A stretch of DNA of 34,069 nt. It comes from Siminovitchia fortis. Lineage in GTDB: Bacteria; Bacillota; Bacilli; Bacillales; Bacillaceae_C. The DNA is taken from the NCBI RefSeq assembly GCF_003605365.2, contig NZ_QYTU02000025.1, forward strand, positions 1 to 34,069, in the 5' to 3' direction. This document shows, piece by piece, positions 15,043 to 23,287 of this stretch. The first letter of the stretch is position 1. Every line of letters starts with the position of its first letter. A model generated the notes under the pieces. The model was not told the origin of the DNA and did no database searches. It saw nothing but the letters and a program-made list of their open reading frames with translations. The position numbers and the translations under genes were made by a program.

Positions 15043-16782
15043 TCAGGCAGTATTACTTTCCCTTACTTCTGCCAGGATGCCGCCCTCTTTAAGATACTTT
15101 TCAACACCTTCTGAAGCACGATATGCCAATGCTCCTACAGTAGCGGTTGGATGATGCCCCCCAAAATGAGGAAAGGCAGAAGCACCGACAACAAAAAGGT
15201 TTTCCATGTCCCACATTTGCAGGTAGTTGTTCAGCGCAGAAGTCGATGGATCGCTTCCCATGATGACACCGCCTGCGTAGTGTCCTCCTTGATATATATG
15301 ATCAAACTCTTGCGGAATATCATCCTTGTCAATAATGTCGGCGCCCATTTCCTTTACTACTTCCGCACATTTCTCAACGCCAAACTTTGCAATGGCTCGA
15401 TCCTGGTCGGTATATTTGTAGGTTACGCGCAGAAGCGGATCGCCAAAATCATCCTTATATGTGGGGTCTAAATCCACGTAGTTATGCCACCAAGACATGA
15501 TGGCTGGTGTATACCATACGACCATATTGCGGTGGGCATAGTGAATAGACTTTTTCTTGAATTCCGGTCCCCAGGCTGGCGTTCCGGCCGGCACATGGTT
15601 GCTTGCGATTGCCCCGTCTCCATACTGCCTGAGCTCTACCGCACCCCCATGAATGAAATTAAGATTCGAGTGATCGAAGTTATCTGCATTCAAATCGTTG
15701 AATGTTCCCCCTAGGGCGCCGGCTCCGGCATATAGATTGAATTTTTTATCATTGAAAAAGCCTCTTGCACCTCTGAAGGTAATATTGAACTGGCCATGAT
15801 AATTTCTTCCAATGACTCCCTGCCTGGTTTTCGGGTCATAAGGCTGTCCTATTCCCGACAACAGCAAAAGACGGTTGTTTGTGAAAGTAAAAGCGCCTAA
15901 AACGACCACTTTTGCAGGCTGTTCGTACTCCTGGCCAGTTTTCGTATCTACATACATGACTCCCGTTGCCTTGCCGCCTTTATGCAGTACACGGCGGACA
16001 TAGCTTTCAGTTCTTAGTTCAAAATTTCCCGTTTTCTGCGCTGTTGGAATCACTGTTACAAGAGAGTCGGACTTGGCTCCGAAATCACAGCCATATTGTG
16101 TACAAAACGCACAGTACATACATGCGTTAATCACTTCTCCGTCAGGGTTTTCATATCTTTGGGATACATTTGCAGACGGAACCTGATACGGGTGGTATCC
16201 CAGATTTTTCGCCGCTTGTTTGAACAACTTGATGGGAGGCGACTCTTTCAACGGAGGGTTCGGATAATCGCTTTTCCGTTCACCCAAAGGATCTCGTTCG
16301 CCTGATATTCCTGCAGTCTTTTCCCATCGCTCATAATACGGTTCCATCTCCTTGTAGGTGATCCCCCAGTCCTGGAGCATCATCCCTTCGGGAATCTTTT
16401 TCTTTCCATAACGCTGGACCGTCTGGCTATAAATTTCAAAGTCATACGGCCAATAACGGTAAGTGGCACCCGCCCAGTGAACACTGCCGGCGCCGGAACC
16501 CGTTCCTGCCATCATTTCTTCCCGTGTCCTTACGGGAAGTGCCACTTCATCAATATCAGTTCTTGAGGTAATCGTTTCATGTGACAGGTTCTGCATTAGC
16601 TCAAACCTGTTGGTAAACCGCAGCTCATCTTTCACTCCGGTAAAATCATCGAGCACTCTTTTAGGACCGCGCTCCAAACAAACGACCTTATAGCCCGCTT
16701 TGGATAGTTCAGCTGATACAACCCCGCCTGACCAGCTGGATCCGACAACGACAACATCTACTGGTTTCAGTCTTTTTGCCAT
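15043..16782 (-). CDS. GMC oxidoreductase, gluconate/polyol dehydrogenase flavoprotein subunit
   Basis: FAD-dependent GMC-family dehydrogenase, 579 residues, resembling the large subunit of membrane gluconate 2-dehydrogenase. N-terminal FAD fold VDVVVVGSSWSGGVVSAEL (8-26), GTGSGAGSVHWAGATYRY around residues 94-111, a four-Cys cluster in CMYCAFCTQYGCDFGA (about 217-232) that may bind a metal or FeS centre, and the catalytic His region GGHHPTATVGALAYRASEG near the C-terminus. Fifteen nt downstream of the subunit 3 gene, so co-transcribed. Without a signal of its own, it is probably exported by hitch-hiking on the Tat signal of subunit 3. The cytochrome c subunit of the classical complex is absent here. 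Substrate unknown. Confidence 0.88.
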   Translation of the reverse strand: MAKRLKPVDVVVVGSSWSGGVVSAELSKAGYKVVCLERGPKRVLDDFTGVKDELRFTNRFELMQNLSHETITSRTDIDEVALPVRTREEMMAGTGSGAGSVHWAGATYRYWPYDFEIYSQTVQRYGKKKIPEGMMLQDWGITYKEMEPYYERWEKTAGISGERDPLGERKSDYPNPPLKESPPIKLFKQAAKNLGYHPYQVPSANVSQRYENPDGEVINACMYCAFCTQYGCDFGAKSDSLVTVIPTAQKTGNFELRTESYVRRVLHKGGKATGVMYVDTKTGQEYEQPAKVVVLGAFTFTNNRLLLLSGIGQPYDPKTRQGVIGRNYHGQFNITFRGARGFFNDKKFNLYAGAGALGGTFNDLNADNFDHSNLNFIHGGAVELRQYGDGAIASNHVPAGTPAWGPEFKKKSIHYAHRNMVVWYTPAIMSWWHNYVDLDPTYKDDFGDPLLRVTYKYTDQDRAIAKFGVEKCAEVVKEMGADIIDKDDIPQEFDHIYQGGHYAGGVIMGSDPSTSALNNYLQMWDMENLFVVGASAFPHFGGHHPTATVGALAYRASEGVEKYLKEGGILAEVRESNTA

Positions 16783-16797
16783 GACTGATTCCTCCCA

Positions 16798-17640
16798 TTA
16801 TGCATATTTTTGATAATCTTTCAGACTTTGGAGATCCATTTTCACAAATTTTTCAGCCTCAATGACGTCCGCAAAAGATGCGCGCGGTCCCGGGTACTCT
16901 TTCATCTTCCACCCCTGCATATTTTTATTGCCGCCATATAACGGATCCGAATACACACCCTCTATGGTGGTTTTAAGAAGCAGATTGAAAAAAGTGACAG
17001 AATCAACGCCCTGCATCTCTACCTCGCCGTTATCAAACATTTTGAGCACTTGGTCCTGCTGATCAGGACTGGCATCAACGAACTTCTTTTTAAATTTATC
17101 TTGGCTCACTTTTTCCATCTTCCGGAGTCCGGCTAGAAAAATTTCGGCCCTTGTCAACCGCGATTGGTATCTTGGCGTTGGTACCGGTGTTTGGGTATCC
17201 GTATCAGGACCTGTTTTATCTTTCTGGCTGTCCTTGTGCTGGTAATCATGCTCTTCGCTATTTTGTCTAAACGGATCTTTCATATATTCCTTTGCATTTG
17301 TCCCCCAATAACTGGCCAGCTGCTTATCAATAAAGTAAGGGACTCCGAGCTCAATGGCCCCCGGGCCAATATCATCCTTCGGAAATATACGCTCTGTTGC
17401 AGCTCCCAATATATCGAAATCTTCCTTACGGCTGAAAAACATTCGCGCTTCCTGGAGTGCTGCACCCTTTACAGCCTCATCTTTGATTTGGGCTTCTTGC
17501 TTTTTTTGATATTCATTTGTCAGCAATCCCCCTAACAAAGAACCTCCGACAACACCTCCCGCAACCATGCCAGTGTTTTTAAGAAACTGGCGCCGGCTCA
17601 ATCCTTTTTTATCATCTTTATCTGAGTGCTGGTCTGTCAC
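16798..17640 (-). CDS. Gluconate 2-dehydrogenase subunit 3 family protein, Tat substrate
   Basis: 280 residues. The N-terminus carries a twin-arginine signal: SRRQFLK then a hydrophobic stretch TGMVAGGVVGGSLLGGLL. The body matches subunit 3 of membrane-bound sugar/gluconate dehydrogenases (AATERIFPKDDIGPGAIELGVPYFIDKQL), interrupted by a low-complexity Lys/Asp/Thr/Pro linker at about 155-180. GTG at 17640 is the start, with AAGGAGGG seven nt before it; the longer frame to 17763 lacks a ribosome site. First gene of a two-gene operon with the GMC flavoprotein; the pair would act on the outer membrane face and hand electrons to the respiratory chain by an unseen acceptor. Confidence 0.85.
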   Translation of the reverse strand: MTDQHSDKDDKKGLSRRQFLKNTGMVAGGVVGGSLLGGLLTNEYQKKQEAQIKDEAVKGAALQEARMFFSRKEDFDILGAATERIFPKDDIGPGAIELGVPYFIDKQLASYWGTNAKEYMKDPFRQNSEEHDYQHKDSQKDKTGPDTDTQTPVPTPRYQSRLTRAEIFLAGLRKMEKVSQDKFKKKFVDASPDQQDQVLKMFDNGEVEMQGVDSVTFFNLLLKTTIEGVYSDPLYGGNKNMQGWKMKEYPGPRASFADVIEAEKFVKMDLQSLKDYQKYA

Positions 17641-17744
17641 CCTTTTTCCCTCCTTTAAAAGGATTAATATTAATTTTTGACTTTGTTCCAATACTTTCCA
17701 TCCATCCAAATTATTATACAAGCGTCTCAATTTATAAGAACAAA

Positions 17745-18141
17745 AGTGGAAGCGCCTGTTCATCGACGTACAGACTGGAGTGCCTTCGACGAGATAAAGG
17801 ATAAGGAAGTGCGAGAGTGCCTGCTTATCGGCGCAAAGCTAGACTACGCTTGCGAAGGCGTAGTTTGCCTTCAGCAGCGATTGGCTTAACCCTTGCACCG
17901 ATGGCACTCGCAGCCGGACAACACGGCGAGAAACGCAGGCTCAAGCAGCGACGTCCTGTGCGTCGGAGCCGATGTTGACTTATCGTAGGAAAGCTACTAC
18001 TTGAAATGGCCTCGTGTGATGCTTCCTTGAGTTGGCGTCGTGCAGCTTTGCTATGATGTTCGCCAAACATCCTCGAATAAGCAACGCCGCAGGAGCACAC
18101 CAGGCGCGAAGTCTGCTAGTCGATAGGCGCTGGAGCTGGAC
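17745..18141 (+). repeat. Interspersed palindromic repeat, expanded copy 1
   Basis: The ends match the copies at 27168-27311 and 33976-34069: start AGCGCC..ATCGACGTACAGACT, end AGTCTGCTAGTCGATAGGCGCT then GGAGCTGGAC. The arms are complementary, so the element folds as one long hairpin. This copy is about 400 bp against about 145 bp for copy 2: extra structured blocks are inserted after GATAAAG, after ACACGGCGAGAAACG, and before the closing arm, each with internal small hairpins (e.g. ACTACGC/GCGTAGT). No protein gene is supported inside it. Confidence 0.8.
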
Positions 18142-18206
18142 GTAGATTAACGTGAAAAGTATGCTATCCACAACCAAACCAGTTTATAATTTCAAATTTC
18201 CTTAAA

Positions 18207-18254
18207 AATAAAAAAGCCTTGATAATCAGCGTTTCACTGACATCAAAGCCTTTT
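18207..18254 (-). terminator. Terminator of the MFS operon
   Basis: TTGAT.TCAG / CTGA.ATCAA hairpin followed by GGCTTTTTTATTTTT on the minus strand, 10 nt after the stop at 18264. Confidence 0.7.
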
Positions 18255-18263
18255 CTGATTAAA

Positions 18264-18554
18264 CTATTGATTTCCGCTTTCTTTATCCCCGTTCAGATCA
18301 ATTTTTTCGCATCCGGAATACAGACAGGAGAATATATCCAAGCCCTCTTTCGCTTTTGCCAGTCCTTTTAAATATGGAGTGACCAAATCCTTGAAATCCG
18401 CTTCAACCCCTTTTTCCTCCAGAAGCCCATGTACATATAATTTTTTTTCATCGAATAAAAAAGCTACGTTTCCAACCGCTTTTCCATTTGCATCCACAAT
18501 GTTCAACAATTGAAAATGCGGGTTTATTACTTCAGGCGAAAAATAAATTTCCAA
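18264..18554 (-). CDS. Small hypothetical protein coupled to the MFS gene
   Basis: About 96 residues starting at TTG 18554, with AAAGGAG nine nt upstream. The ribosome site directly follows the stop of the MFS gene (18569), so the two are in one operon. The frame is open to 18710, but that part lies inside the MFS gene. The sequence starts with EIYFSPEVINP, has a central NVAFLFDEKKLYVHGLLEEKG and a Cys-containing tail FSCLYSGCEKID. I do not recognise the family. Soluble; no signal peptide. Confidence 0.65.
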   Translation of the reverse strand: MEIYFSPEVINPHFQLLNIVDANGKAVGNVAFLFDEKKLYVHGLLEEKGVEADFKDLVTPYLKGLAKAKEGLDIFSCLYSGCEKIDLNGDKESGNQ

Positions 18555-18568
18555 TTTGTTTTGCTCCT

Positions 18569-19816
18569 TTATGTGAACTTTAATTGCTCGAATAGCGTCC
18601 CGCTGCCTGTCGAAGGTTCCTCTTTCTTGACACGGATGAAAAACAGGCATAATAGCATAGCCAGAAACACAATGCCGGCTGTAGTCAAGAACATCCCAGA
18701 TCTTGACCAATCCATGAGCGCGCTAAAAACTGGCGGACCGACAGCGACACCCAAAAATCTGACTGACCCATATAAAGACGTGACAAAACCTCTGCGCTCT
18801 GCTGATACTGATCCGGTAATGAAACTGTTAATGCAAGGTAGTACGAGTCCGGTCCCTATGCTGCTGAAAACAAGAATAGAGATGAAAGGGATCAACCCTT
18901 TAAAAAAGACCAATATTGAAAAAGACGCTGTCATTAATATTAATCCAATGACAATCAGCTTTTTCATTAATTTCATGTTCTTTCCAATCTTGCTTCCGGT
19001 TATATATGAAGTCAAAGTCATGAATAAAAGCGGGATAGCCAAGATGCCGCCTTTTAGAATACCGTCAATATGATGGTCCTTTTCGAGAATATCGGATATA
19101 TAGAACAATATCCCAAACAGCGTAAACAAACATGCCGCTCCCGTAAAATAGGCAACAAAAAGCCATCGTCCTTCCGTTTTAAAAACAGAACCCAGTCCCT
19201 TGATGTAATTGCCGACGCTCGGCGGTTCTTCATCCTTTTTCTTTTCCTTCACAAAAAATATGGTTAAAAGAATGGATATAAGACAAAAAATCGGAAAAGC
19301 AAAAAACACGGCATACCATATAATCAGTGCAAGCAATGAACCAAGAATCGGGCTGATGACTTTCCCAAAACCGTTTGAAGCCTCAACCAGACCAAGCACT
19401 TTGCTTTGTTCTCCGCCTTTAAAAAGGTCCCCTGTCAAAGCCATGGCAATCGGAGCAGTGCCGGCTGCACCAATTCCCTGCATGATTCTTCCTGCCAATA
19501 CCCATGTGTATGCATTGGAAAACCATGCCGAGGCTGCACCGGCCAATATCCCTCCGCTACCATATAAAATCAGTGCCGGGATAATGACCGCTTTCCGGGA
19601 AAAACGGTCGGATAAATAGCCTAAAATCGGGATGGATACAGCCGCAGCCATAGAAAATACCGTAATGATTAAACTGATTTTAAACTGGGAAACATCAAAC
19701 TCACTTTTCATTTTCGGCAAAATCGGAATGAGCATGGAATTTCCCAAAACCAAAATTAGGGGAATGGATGCAATTGCCGCGATGGCCATCCCCTTATTTT
19801 TTTGCTTCGGCAACAT
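18569..19816 (-). CDS. MFS transporter, drug-efflux type
   Basis: Major facilitator with 12 predicted TM helices, about 415 residues. The loop 2-3 motif [15 protein letters not shown] (motif A) and the helix 5 segment [18 protein letters not shown] (motif C-like) point to a proton-drug antiporter of the DHA1 class. The cytoplasmic central loop is short and charged ([11 protein letters not shown]). GGGAGGG is at the 5' end; it is three nt before ATG 19816 and six nt before the next codon TTG 19813, so the start is one of these rather than ATG 19828. Divergent from the phosphosulfolactate synthase gene. Substrate unknown. Confidence 0.85.
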   Translation of the reverse strand: MLPKQKNKGMAIAAIASIPLILVLGNSMLIPILPKMKSEFDVSQFKISLIITVFSMAAAVSIPILGYLSDRFSRKAVIIPALILYGSGGILAGAASAWFSNAYTWVLAGRIMQGIGAAGTAPIAMALTGDLFKGGEQSKVLGLVEASNGFGKVISPILGSLLALIIWYAVFFAFPIFCLISILLTIFFVKEKKKDEEPPSVGNYIKGLGSVFKTEGRWLFVAYFTGAACLFTLFGILFYISDILEKDHHIDGILKGGILAIPLLFMTLTSYITGSKIGKNMKLMKKLIVIGLILMTASFSILVFFKGLIPFISILVFSSIGTGLVLPCINSFITGSVSAERRGFVTSLYGSVRFLGVAVGPPVFSALMDWSRSGMFLTTAGIVFLAMLLCLFFIRVKKEEPSTGSGTLFEQLKFT

Positions 19817-19968
19817 ATTCCCTCCCATCGCCCTGAATTATGATCCTTTTTATTTTGGCGGCATACTTGCTTTTTATGCAATTACAATAAATTAATTCAA
19901 CAATAAAATTGCACTCTTGCCCAGCTTTTGAATAGTCTATCGTAGAAACTGGAGGAGGCGTTTTCCTT

Positions 19969-20739
19969 ATGGAATTTTTGGATTTGCCAATGAGAACTTC
20001 TGGAACGAGAACTTATGGCATTACTTCAATTGCTGACTTTGGCGTTCCTTTACAAGAACTGGAATATATTTTATCCGATTACGGGCATATTATCGATATT
20101 GCCAAGTTGGGAATCGGATCAGCCTATGTCACGCCGAACGTTGAAAAAAAAATTGCACTCTATAAAAAATATGACATCGAACCATATTGCGGGGGCACCC
20201 TGTTTGAAAAAGGCTATTATCAAAACAAACTGACGGAATATACCGATTACCTAAGGAAATTAGAAATCGAATGGATAGAGATATCCAACGGGACAATCGA
20301 TATCCCTCTAAACGAGCGGCTTAATCTTGTTTTACAGCTCAAAGACGATTTCCATGTGATAGCAGAAGTCGGGTCCAAGGATGCAAACAAGCATATGTCC
20401 ACTTCCGATTGGGTAGACGAAGTCAAAATCCTGCTGGAAGCCGGCTGCCAATATGTCATCACGGAAGGAAGGGATTCCGGCACTTCAGGTATTTACGATA
20501 AAAGCGGGTTAATCAAGTCTGAATTGGTAGAGGAATTACGAAAAGAGATTGACTGCAATAAAATCATATTTGAAGCGCCCCTTCCGAAGCATCAAATGTA
20601 TTTCATCAACGAGATTGGGCCAAACGTCAATTTGGGGAATGTGAGGCTGTCTGACGTTTTAATTTTAGAGGCTCAAAGATGCGGGTTAAGATGCGAGACT
20701 TTTTTCCTGGAGGAAGCTGAATGCAAGTTACCTTTATAA
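19969..20739 (+). CDS. Phosphosulfolactate synthase (ComA/YitD family)
   Basis: Adds sulfite to phosphoenolpyruvate giving (R)-phosphosulfolactate; in B. subtilis the homologue YitD serves sulfolactate synthesis during sporulation. 256 residues, TIM-barrel. Recognisable segments: IDIAKLGIGSAYV (about 42-54), YCGGTLFEKGY, IEISNGTIDIP, IAEVGSKD, ITEGRDSGTSGIYD, IIFEAPLPKHQMYFI and GNVRLSDVLILEAQRCGLR. The start ATG follows GGAGGAGG with a 10-nt gap. The 3' end overlaps by 19 nt the start of a histidine phosphatase gene, and a YitE-like gene follows convergently, mirroring the yitD-yitE neighbourhood. ComB (phosphatase of the pathway) is not present in the window. Confidence 0.9.
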   Translation: MEFLDLPMRTSGTRTYGITSIADFGVPLQELEYILSDYGHIIDIAKLGIGSAYVTPNVEKKIALYKKYDIEPYCGGTLFEKGYYQNKLTEYTDYLRKLEIEWIEISNGTIDIPLNERLNLVLQLKDDFHVIAEVGSKDANKHMSTSDWVDEVKILLEAGCQYVITEGRDSGTSGIYDKSGLIKSELVEELRKEIDCNKIIFEAPLPKHQMYFINEIGPNVNLGNVRLSDVLILEAQRCGLRCETFFLEEAECKLPL

Positions 20740-21251
20740 GGCACCTGTCTACGGAATGGAATAAAAAAACGTGGCTGCAGGGCAGGCGCGATATAAGGAT
20801 TTCCTCTATTACTGAAAATGATTTGCATAAGATCAAGAAAAATAAGGAGCACTTGGAGAGCCTGGCACCCTTTGATCTAATTTTGGCCAGCACGTTGAAA
20901 AGAACACAAGAAACGGCCCGGCTGTACGGATATGAACCGGAAATTGAGCACTTGCTTGACGAATTGGATTTCGGTACGTTTGAAGGGCTTCCAAAGAAAA
21001 AACTAATAGAAGAATTGGGAAGCAAATGGGTGGATCATCCCCTTGATATTACGCTTGGCGAACCTGTCAGCAACTTGGAAAAAAGAATTATCTCCTTCAT
21101 ACAAAAATACAAAAGCCGCAAAAAAATTTTGGCTTTTGGGCATGGTGCTTGGATTAGGGGAGCTTTATCATATGTAAATTACGGAGACATAAATCAAATG
21201 AATAAAATCCGGGTTAAAAATAACGATTGCCTGACCATCCATATTACTTAA
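20721..21251 (+). CDS. Histidine phosphatase family protein
   Basis: 176 residues of the phosphoglycerate-mutase-like histidine phosphatase superfamily. The catalytic RH motif is RHLSTEWN (His about 8; the usual Gly is Leu), R..RT.ETA in STLKRTQETA, acid region LDELDFGTFEGL, and the second His in AFGHGAWIRG. The ATG lies inside the end of the ComA-like gene with GGAGG seven nt upstream, so translation is coupled. The context suggests it removes the phosphate from phosphosulfolactate, the step of ComB, but this is inference; it may also be a general sugar-phosphate phosphatase. Confidence 0.85.
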   Translation: MQVTFIRHLSTEWNKKTWLQGRRDIRISSITENDLHKIKKNKEHLESLAPFDLILASTLKRTQETARLYGYEPEIEHLLDELDFGTFEGLPKKKLIEELGSKWVDHPLDITLGEPVSNLEKRIISFIQKYKSRKKILAFGHGAWIRGALSYVNYGDINQMNKIRVKNNDCLTIHIT

Positions 21252-21254
21252 AAG

Positions 21255-21282
21255 AAGATCCCTGGATAATGGGATCTTTTTA
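21255..21282 (+). terminator. Terminator of the ComA-phosphatase operon
   Basis: AAGATCCC / GGGATCTT stem, 8-nt loop, TTTTT on the plus strand. It overlaps the stop codon of the convergent YitE-like gene. Confidence 0.85.
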
Positions 21283-21897
21283 TCTTCTTCTCCAACTTAC
21301 AGTCATTGAAGTGATTTTATGGATTTTTAAATGATAAATAAAATCAATTACATTCGTTGACATAAACTGGCAGACAATGGCGAAAATGACAATTTTATAA
21401 TCGATGACAAGGGAAGTTAAAAGAAAGATAAATAGGTTAATCCCCATCATGACTTTTCCCGGACTCCAGTTTTTATGAAACGCAATCATCAGCGCCGGAA
21501 TCACCATCCCGCCGCTTGAAGCTCCAGCACGAATAAGCAGCCCGACACCCAGGCCGAAAAACAAACTTCCCGCAGCCATATCCAATAATAGGAATCCGGG
21601 CTGCACAGGCACCTGCATGGTAAAAAAGCTGATGGTAGCAGACGTGGTTGCAACCGAAAGCACCGTCCTGAAGGTCCATGTATATCCAAAGAAATTCAAA
21701 GCGAACAATAAAAAAACTGCATTCGCAAGCCATAAGGAAAAACCTAATGATAAATCAAACCAATGGTTGATAAGGAGGGCGATGCCTGCTGCACCACCGG
21801 AAGGGATGGAATGCGGAAACAAAAACAAAGACATGGACATTCCCTGCAGGAAAGCCCCTGTAAATAAACAAATGTAGGTCAGTAATAATTTCTTCAT
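21280..21897 (-). CDS. YitT/YitE-family membrane protein
   Basis: 205-residue integral membrane protein with about five to six TM helices, matching the N-terminal DUF161 part of YitT proteins and the length of B. subtilis YitE (about 206). Segments: MKKLLLTYICLFTGAF, PHSIPSGGAAGIALLINHW, LGVGLLIRAGASSGGMVIPAL, ISFFTMQVP. Function unknown. Its ATG has no ribosome site of its own; instead a 12-codon ORF with a strong site ends in ATGA overlapping the start, so translation is probably coupled. Convergent with the phosphosulfolactate operon, as expected for the yit cluster. Confidence 0.85.
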   Translation of the reverse strand: MKKLLLTYICLFTGAFLQGMSMSLFLFPHSIPSGGAAGIALLINHWFDLSLGFSLWLANAVFLLFALNFFGYTWTFRTVLSVATTSATISFFTMQVPVQPGFLLLDMAAGSLFFGLGVGLLIRAGASSGGMVIPALMIAFHKNWSPGKVMMGINLFIFLLTSLVIDYKIVIFAIVCQFMSTNVIDFIYHLKIHKITSMTVSWRRR

Positions 21898-21932
21898 GGA
21901 AAATATAGTCTGCCTTTAAATTTTGCATTCAC
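21894..21932 (-). CDS. 12-codon leader ORF overlapping the YitE-like start
   Basis: GTG at 21932 follows AAGGAGGGG with a 6-nt gap; 12 codons (MNAKFKGRLYFP) and stop TGA at 21896-21894, overlapping ATG of the membrane protein as ATGA. It is either a coupling leader peptide or an N-terminal extension put out of frame by one base. Confidence 0.5.
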   Translation of the reverse strand: MNAKFKGRLYFP

Positions 21933-22077
21933 CTGTATCCCCTCCTTGTCCATTTTATGAGTATAAAACCATAATATGTAGGAAGATTTTCCAAGCTGTG
22001 CAAAGGTTCATTATTCGTAAACGTTATCTGCGTTTTTATATCTTAATTTTTCAGAATGGATTGGTTTTTTATGGTCC

Positions 22078-22164
22078 TTATCCGGTTTTCTCTTTGTTTG
22101 AGGGATTTCCTCCGTCGTTCTTTGGTTCATTTGGCCTTTCTGCACTTGATCCGCCGCCTTTCAA
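22078..22164 (-). CDS. Possible 28-residue hydrophilic ORF, maybe frameshifted
   Basis: TTG at 22164 with AAAGGAG six nt upstream, 28 codons, Gly/Asn/Pro/Lys-rich, stop at 22078. Immediately beyond, the next frame continues with a Lys/His-rich stretch for about 25 residues to a stop at 22011, so one base shift would give a small basic protein of about 50 residues. This is the only coding signal in the gap 21933-22259, which is otherwise AT-rich with no feature I can name. Confidence 0.25.
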   Translation of the reverse strand: MKGGGSSAERPNEPKNDGGNPSNKEKTG

Positions 22165-22259
22165 ACTTTTCTCCTTTATTTTCGGTTAACTTTCGCATTT
22201 TATCATTTTTTATTCCAGTTTATCGGAATCTCAGTTTGGAAAAATAAAACAAATAATAG

Positions 22260-22288
22260 AAAAAGGGCCCAATTGATAAAATTGAGCC
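22260..22288 (-). terminator. Terminator of the ASCH gene
   Basis: GGCTCAATT / AATTGGGCC hairpin (one G-T pair) followed by CTTTTT on the minus strand, just past the stop. Confidence 0.75.
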
Positions 22289-22291
22289 GAC

Positions 22292-22648
22292 CTACTGTGC
22301 TTGTTTTTGCAACAGCGAAAATTCATGAACCCATACTTTCATTTTGGGCATCCACTTCATACCGGGATGCATCCCCAAAATGGCTTTCTTATAATCTTCC
22401 AGGCTTTCATAACCCTCCTGCCTTGCGTGCTCGTCAGTCATTTCTCCAAGACTTTGGGAATAGACATTTTCAACGATAAATTCTTTGCCCTGCAATTCCA
22501 TAATTTCTCCGATATCAGCATAGCGTCCATTTCTTCTTGTGGCTGTCTTTTGTCCCCTGATGACCTTTTCAACATCTTTCGGTACAGTTACCAGCCGTTC
22601 AATTGTACAGGTTTTTGGAGGTAAGTTTACGTTGTTTCTTTCCGTCAA
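22292..22648 (-). CDS. ASCH-domain protein
   Basis: 118 residues with an ASCH fold (PUA-like, predicted RNA or nucleotide binding). Diagnostic: EKVIRGQKTATRRNGRYADIGEIMELQGKEF around residues 27-57, the GxKTxTxR motif of the family. The C-terminal half is acidic/aromatic. Start TTG 22648 with AAGGCGG eight nt upstream; no ATG is available. Stand-alone gene with its own terminator. Target unknown. Confidence 0.78.
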   Translation of the reverse strand: MTERNNVNLPPKTCTIERLVTVPKDVEKVIRGQKTATRRNGRYADIGEIMELQGKEFIVENVYSQSLGEMTDEHARQEGYESLEDYKKAILGMHPGMKWMPKMKVWVHEFSLLQKQAQ

Positions 22649-22719
22649 TTCTAAAACCGCCTTTTACAAAAATCTATCCCATACATTTTACCATATCCGG
22701 TTTAAGGAGTGTCTCTGTA

Positions 22720-23220
22720 CTAAAAATAATCCCTCAACTGTTTATAAATGGCAACAATTTCATCCATTTTCATTCGGACAAGCCCACTGGAAGATGGGGC
22801 GACAAATTCAGCAACCCCTGAGACGACGGAGTTTTCTTGCGCACCCCAGGAAACATTTTTCCTTTGGCTGTATTGTTGATAAACTCCTTTTCCAACAAAA
22901 CAGGCAACCTTTGGGCGATAGTAAGATATTTTCCTGATCAGTTCTTCCCTGCCTTGCTTGTATTCTGCAGAAGAGATTTCCTCAGCGTTTCGGGTCGGCC
23001 TCGCTACGATATTTGTGAATCCGTACCCATACTCGAGCAATGAAGCATCTTCATCAGGGGAAAACTTTCTGTCAGTGAACCCGGACTGATGCAAAATAGA
23101 CCAGAAGCGGTTGGTCGGATTGGCATAATGATGGCCTGTTTCGCTTGAGCGGATGCTTGGATTGAAGCCAATGAACAGGATACGCAGGTCCTTTTTCAAA
23201 TGGTCAGGTATTGGTCTCAT
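22720..23220 (-). CDS. mug: G/U mismatch-specific DNA glycosylase (Mug/TDG family)
   Basis: 166-residue uracil-DNA glycosylase superfamily family-2 enzyme, excising U or T opposite G. Catalytic motif 1 is FIGFNPSIRSSETGHHYANPTNRFW (about 16-40; NPS with Asn as general base), motif 2 near the C-terminus is APSSSGLVRM (PSSSGL instead of the more common NPSGLS). GYGFTNIVARPT is also conserved. Starts at ATG 23220, preceded by GAAAGGAG. Monocistronic. Confidence 0.88.
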   Translation of the reverse strand: MRPIPDHLKKDLRILFIGFNPSIRSSETGHHYANPTNRFWSILHQSGFTDRKFSPDEDASLLEYGYGFTNIVARPTRNAEEISSAEYKQGREELIRKISYYRPKVACFVGKGVYQQYSQRKNVSWGAQENSVVSGVAEFVAPSSSGLVRMKMDEIVAIYKQLRDYF

Positions 23221-23237
23221 TGCTGCTCCTTTCTTAT

Positions 23238-23271
23238 AAAAAGCAGGAGCCGCCCACGCGGACGGCTCCTG
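23238..23271 (-). terminator. Terminator of the branched-chain aminotransferase gene
   Basis: CAGGAGCCGtCCGCG / CGGCTCCTG-type GC-rich hairpin followed by CTTTTTAT on the minus strand. Confidence 0.88.
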
Positions 23272-23287
23272 TAAGTTTTATTCTAAA

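Noticed and set aside
17825-18177. Minus-strand ORFs through the expanded repeat
   Set aside because: They run through a palindromic element; no ribosome site and similar frames arise in copy 2, so they are by-products of repeat symmetry.
18510-19073. 187-codon plus-strand ORF
   Set aside because: It is the antisense shadow of the MFS gene, Pro/Thr/Lys-rich with no ribosome site.
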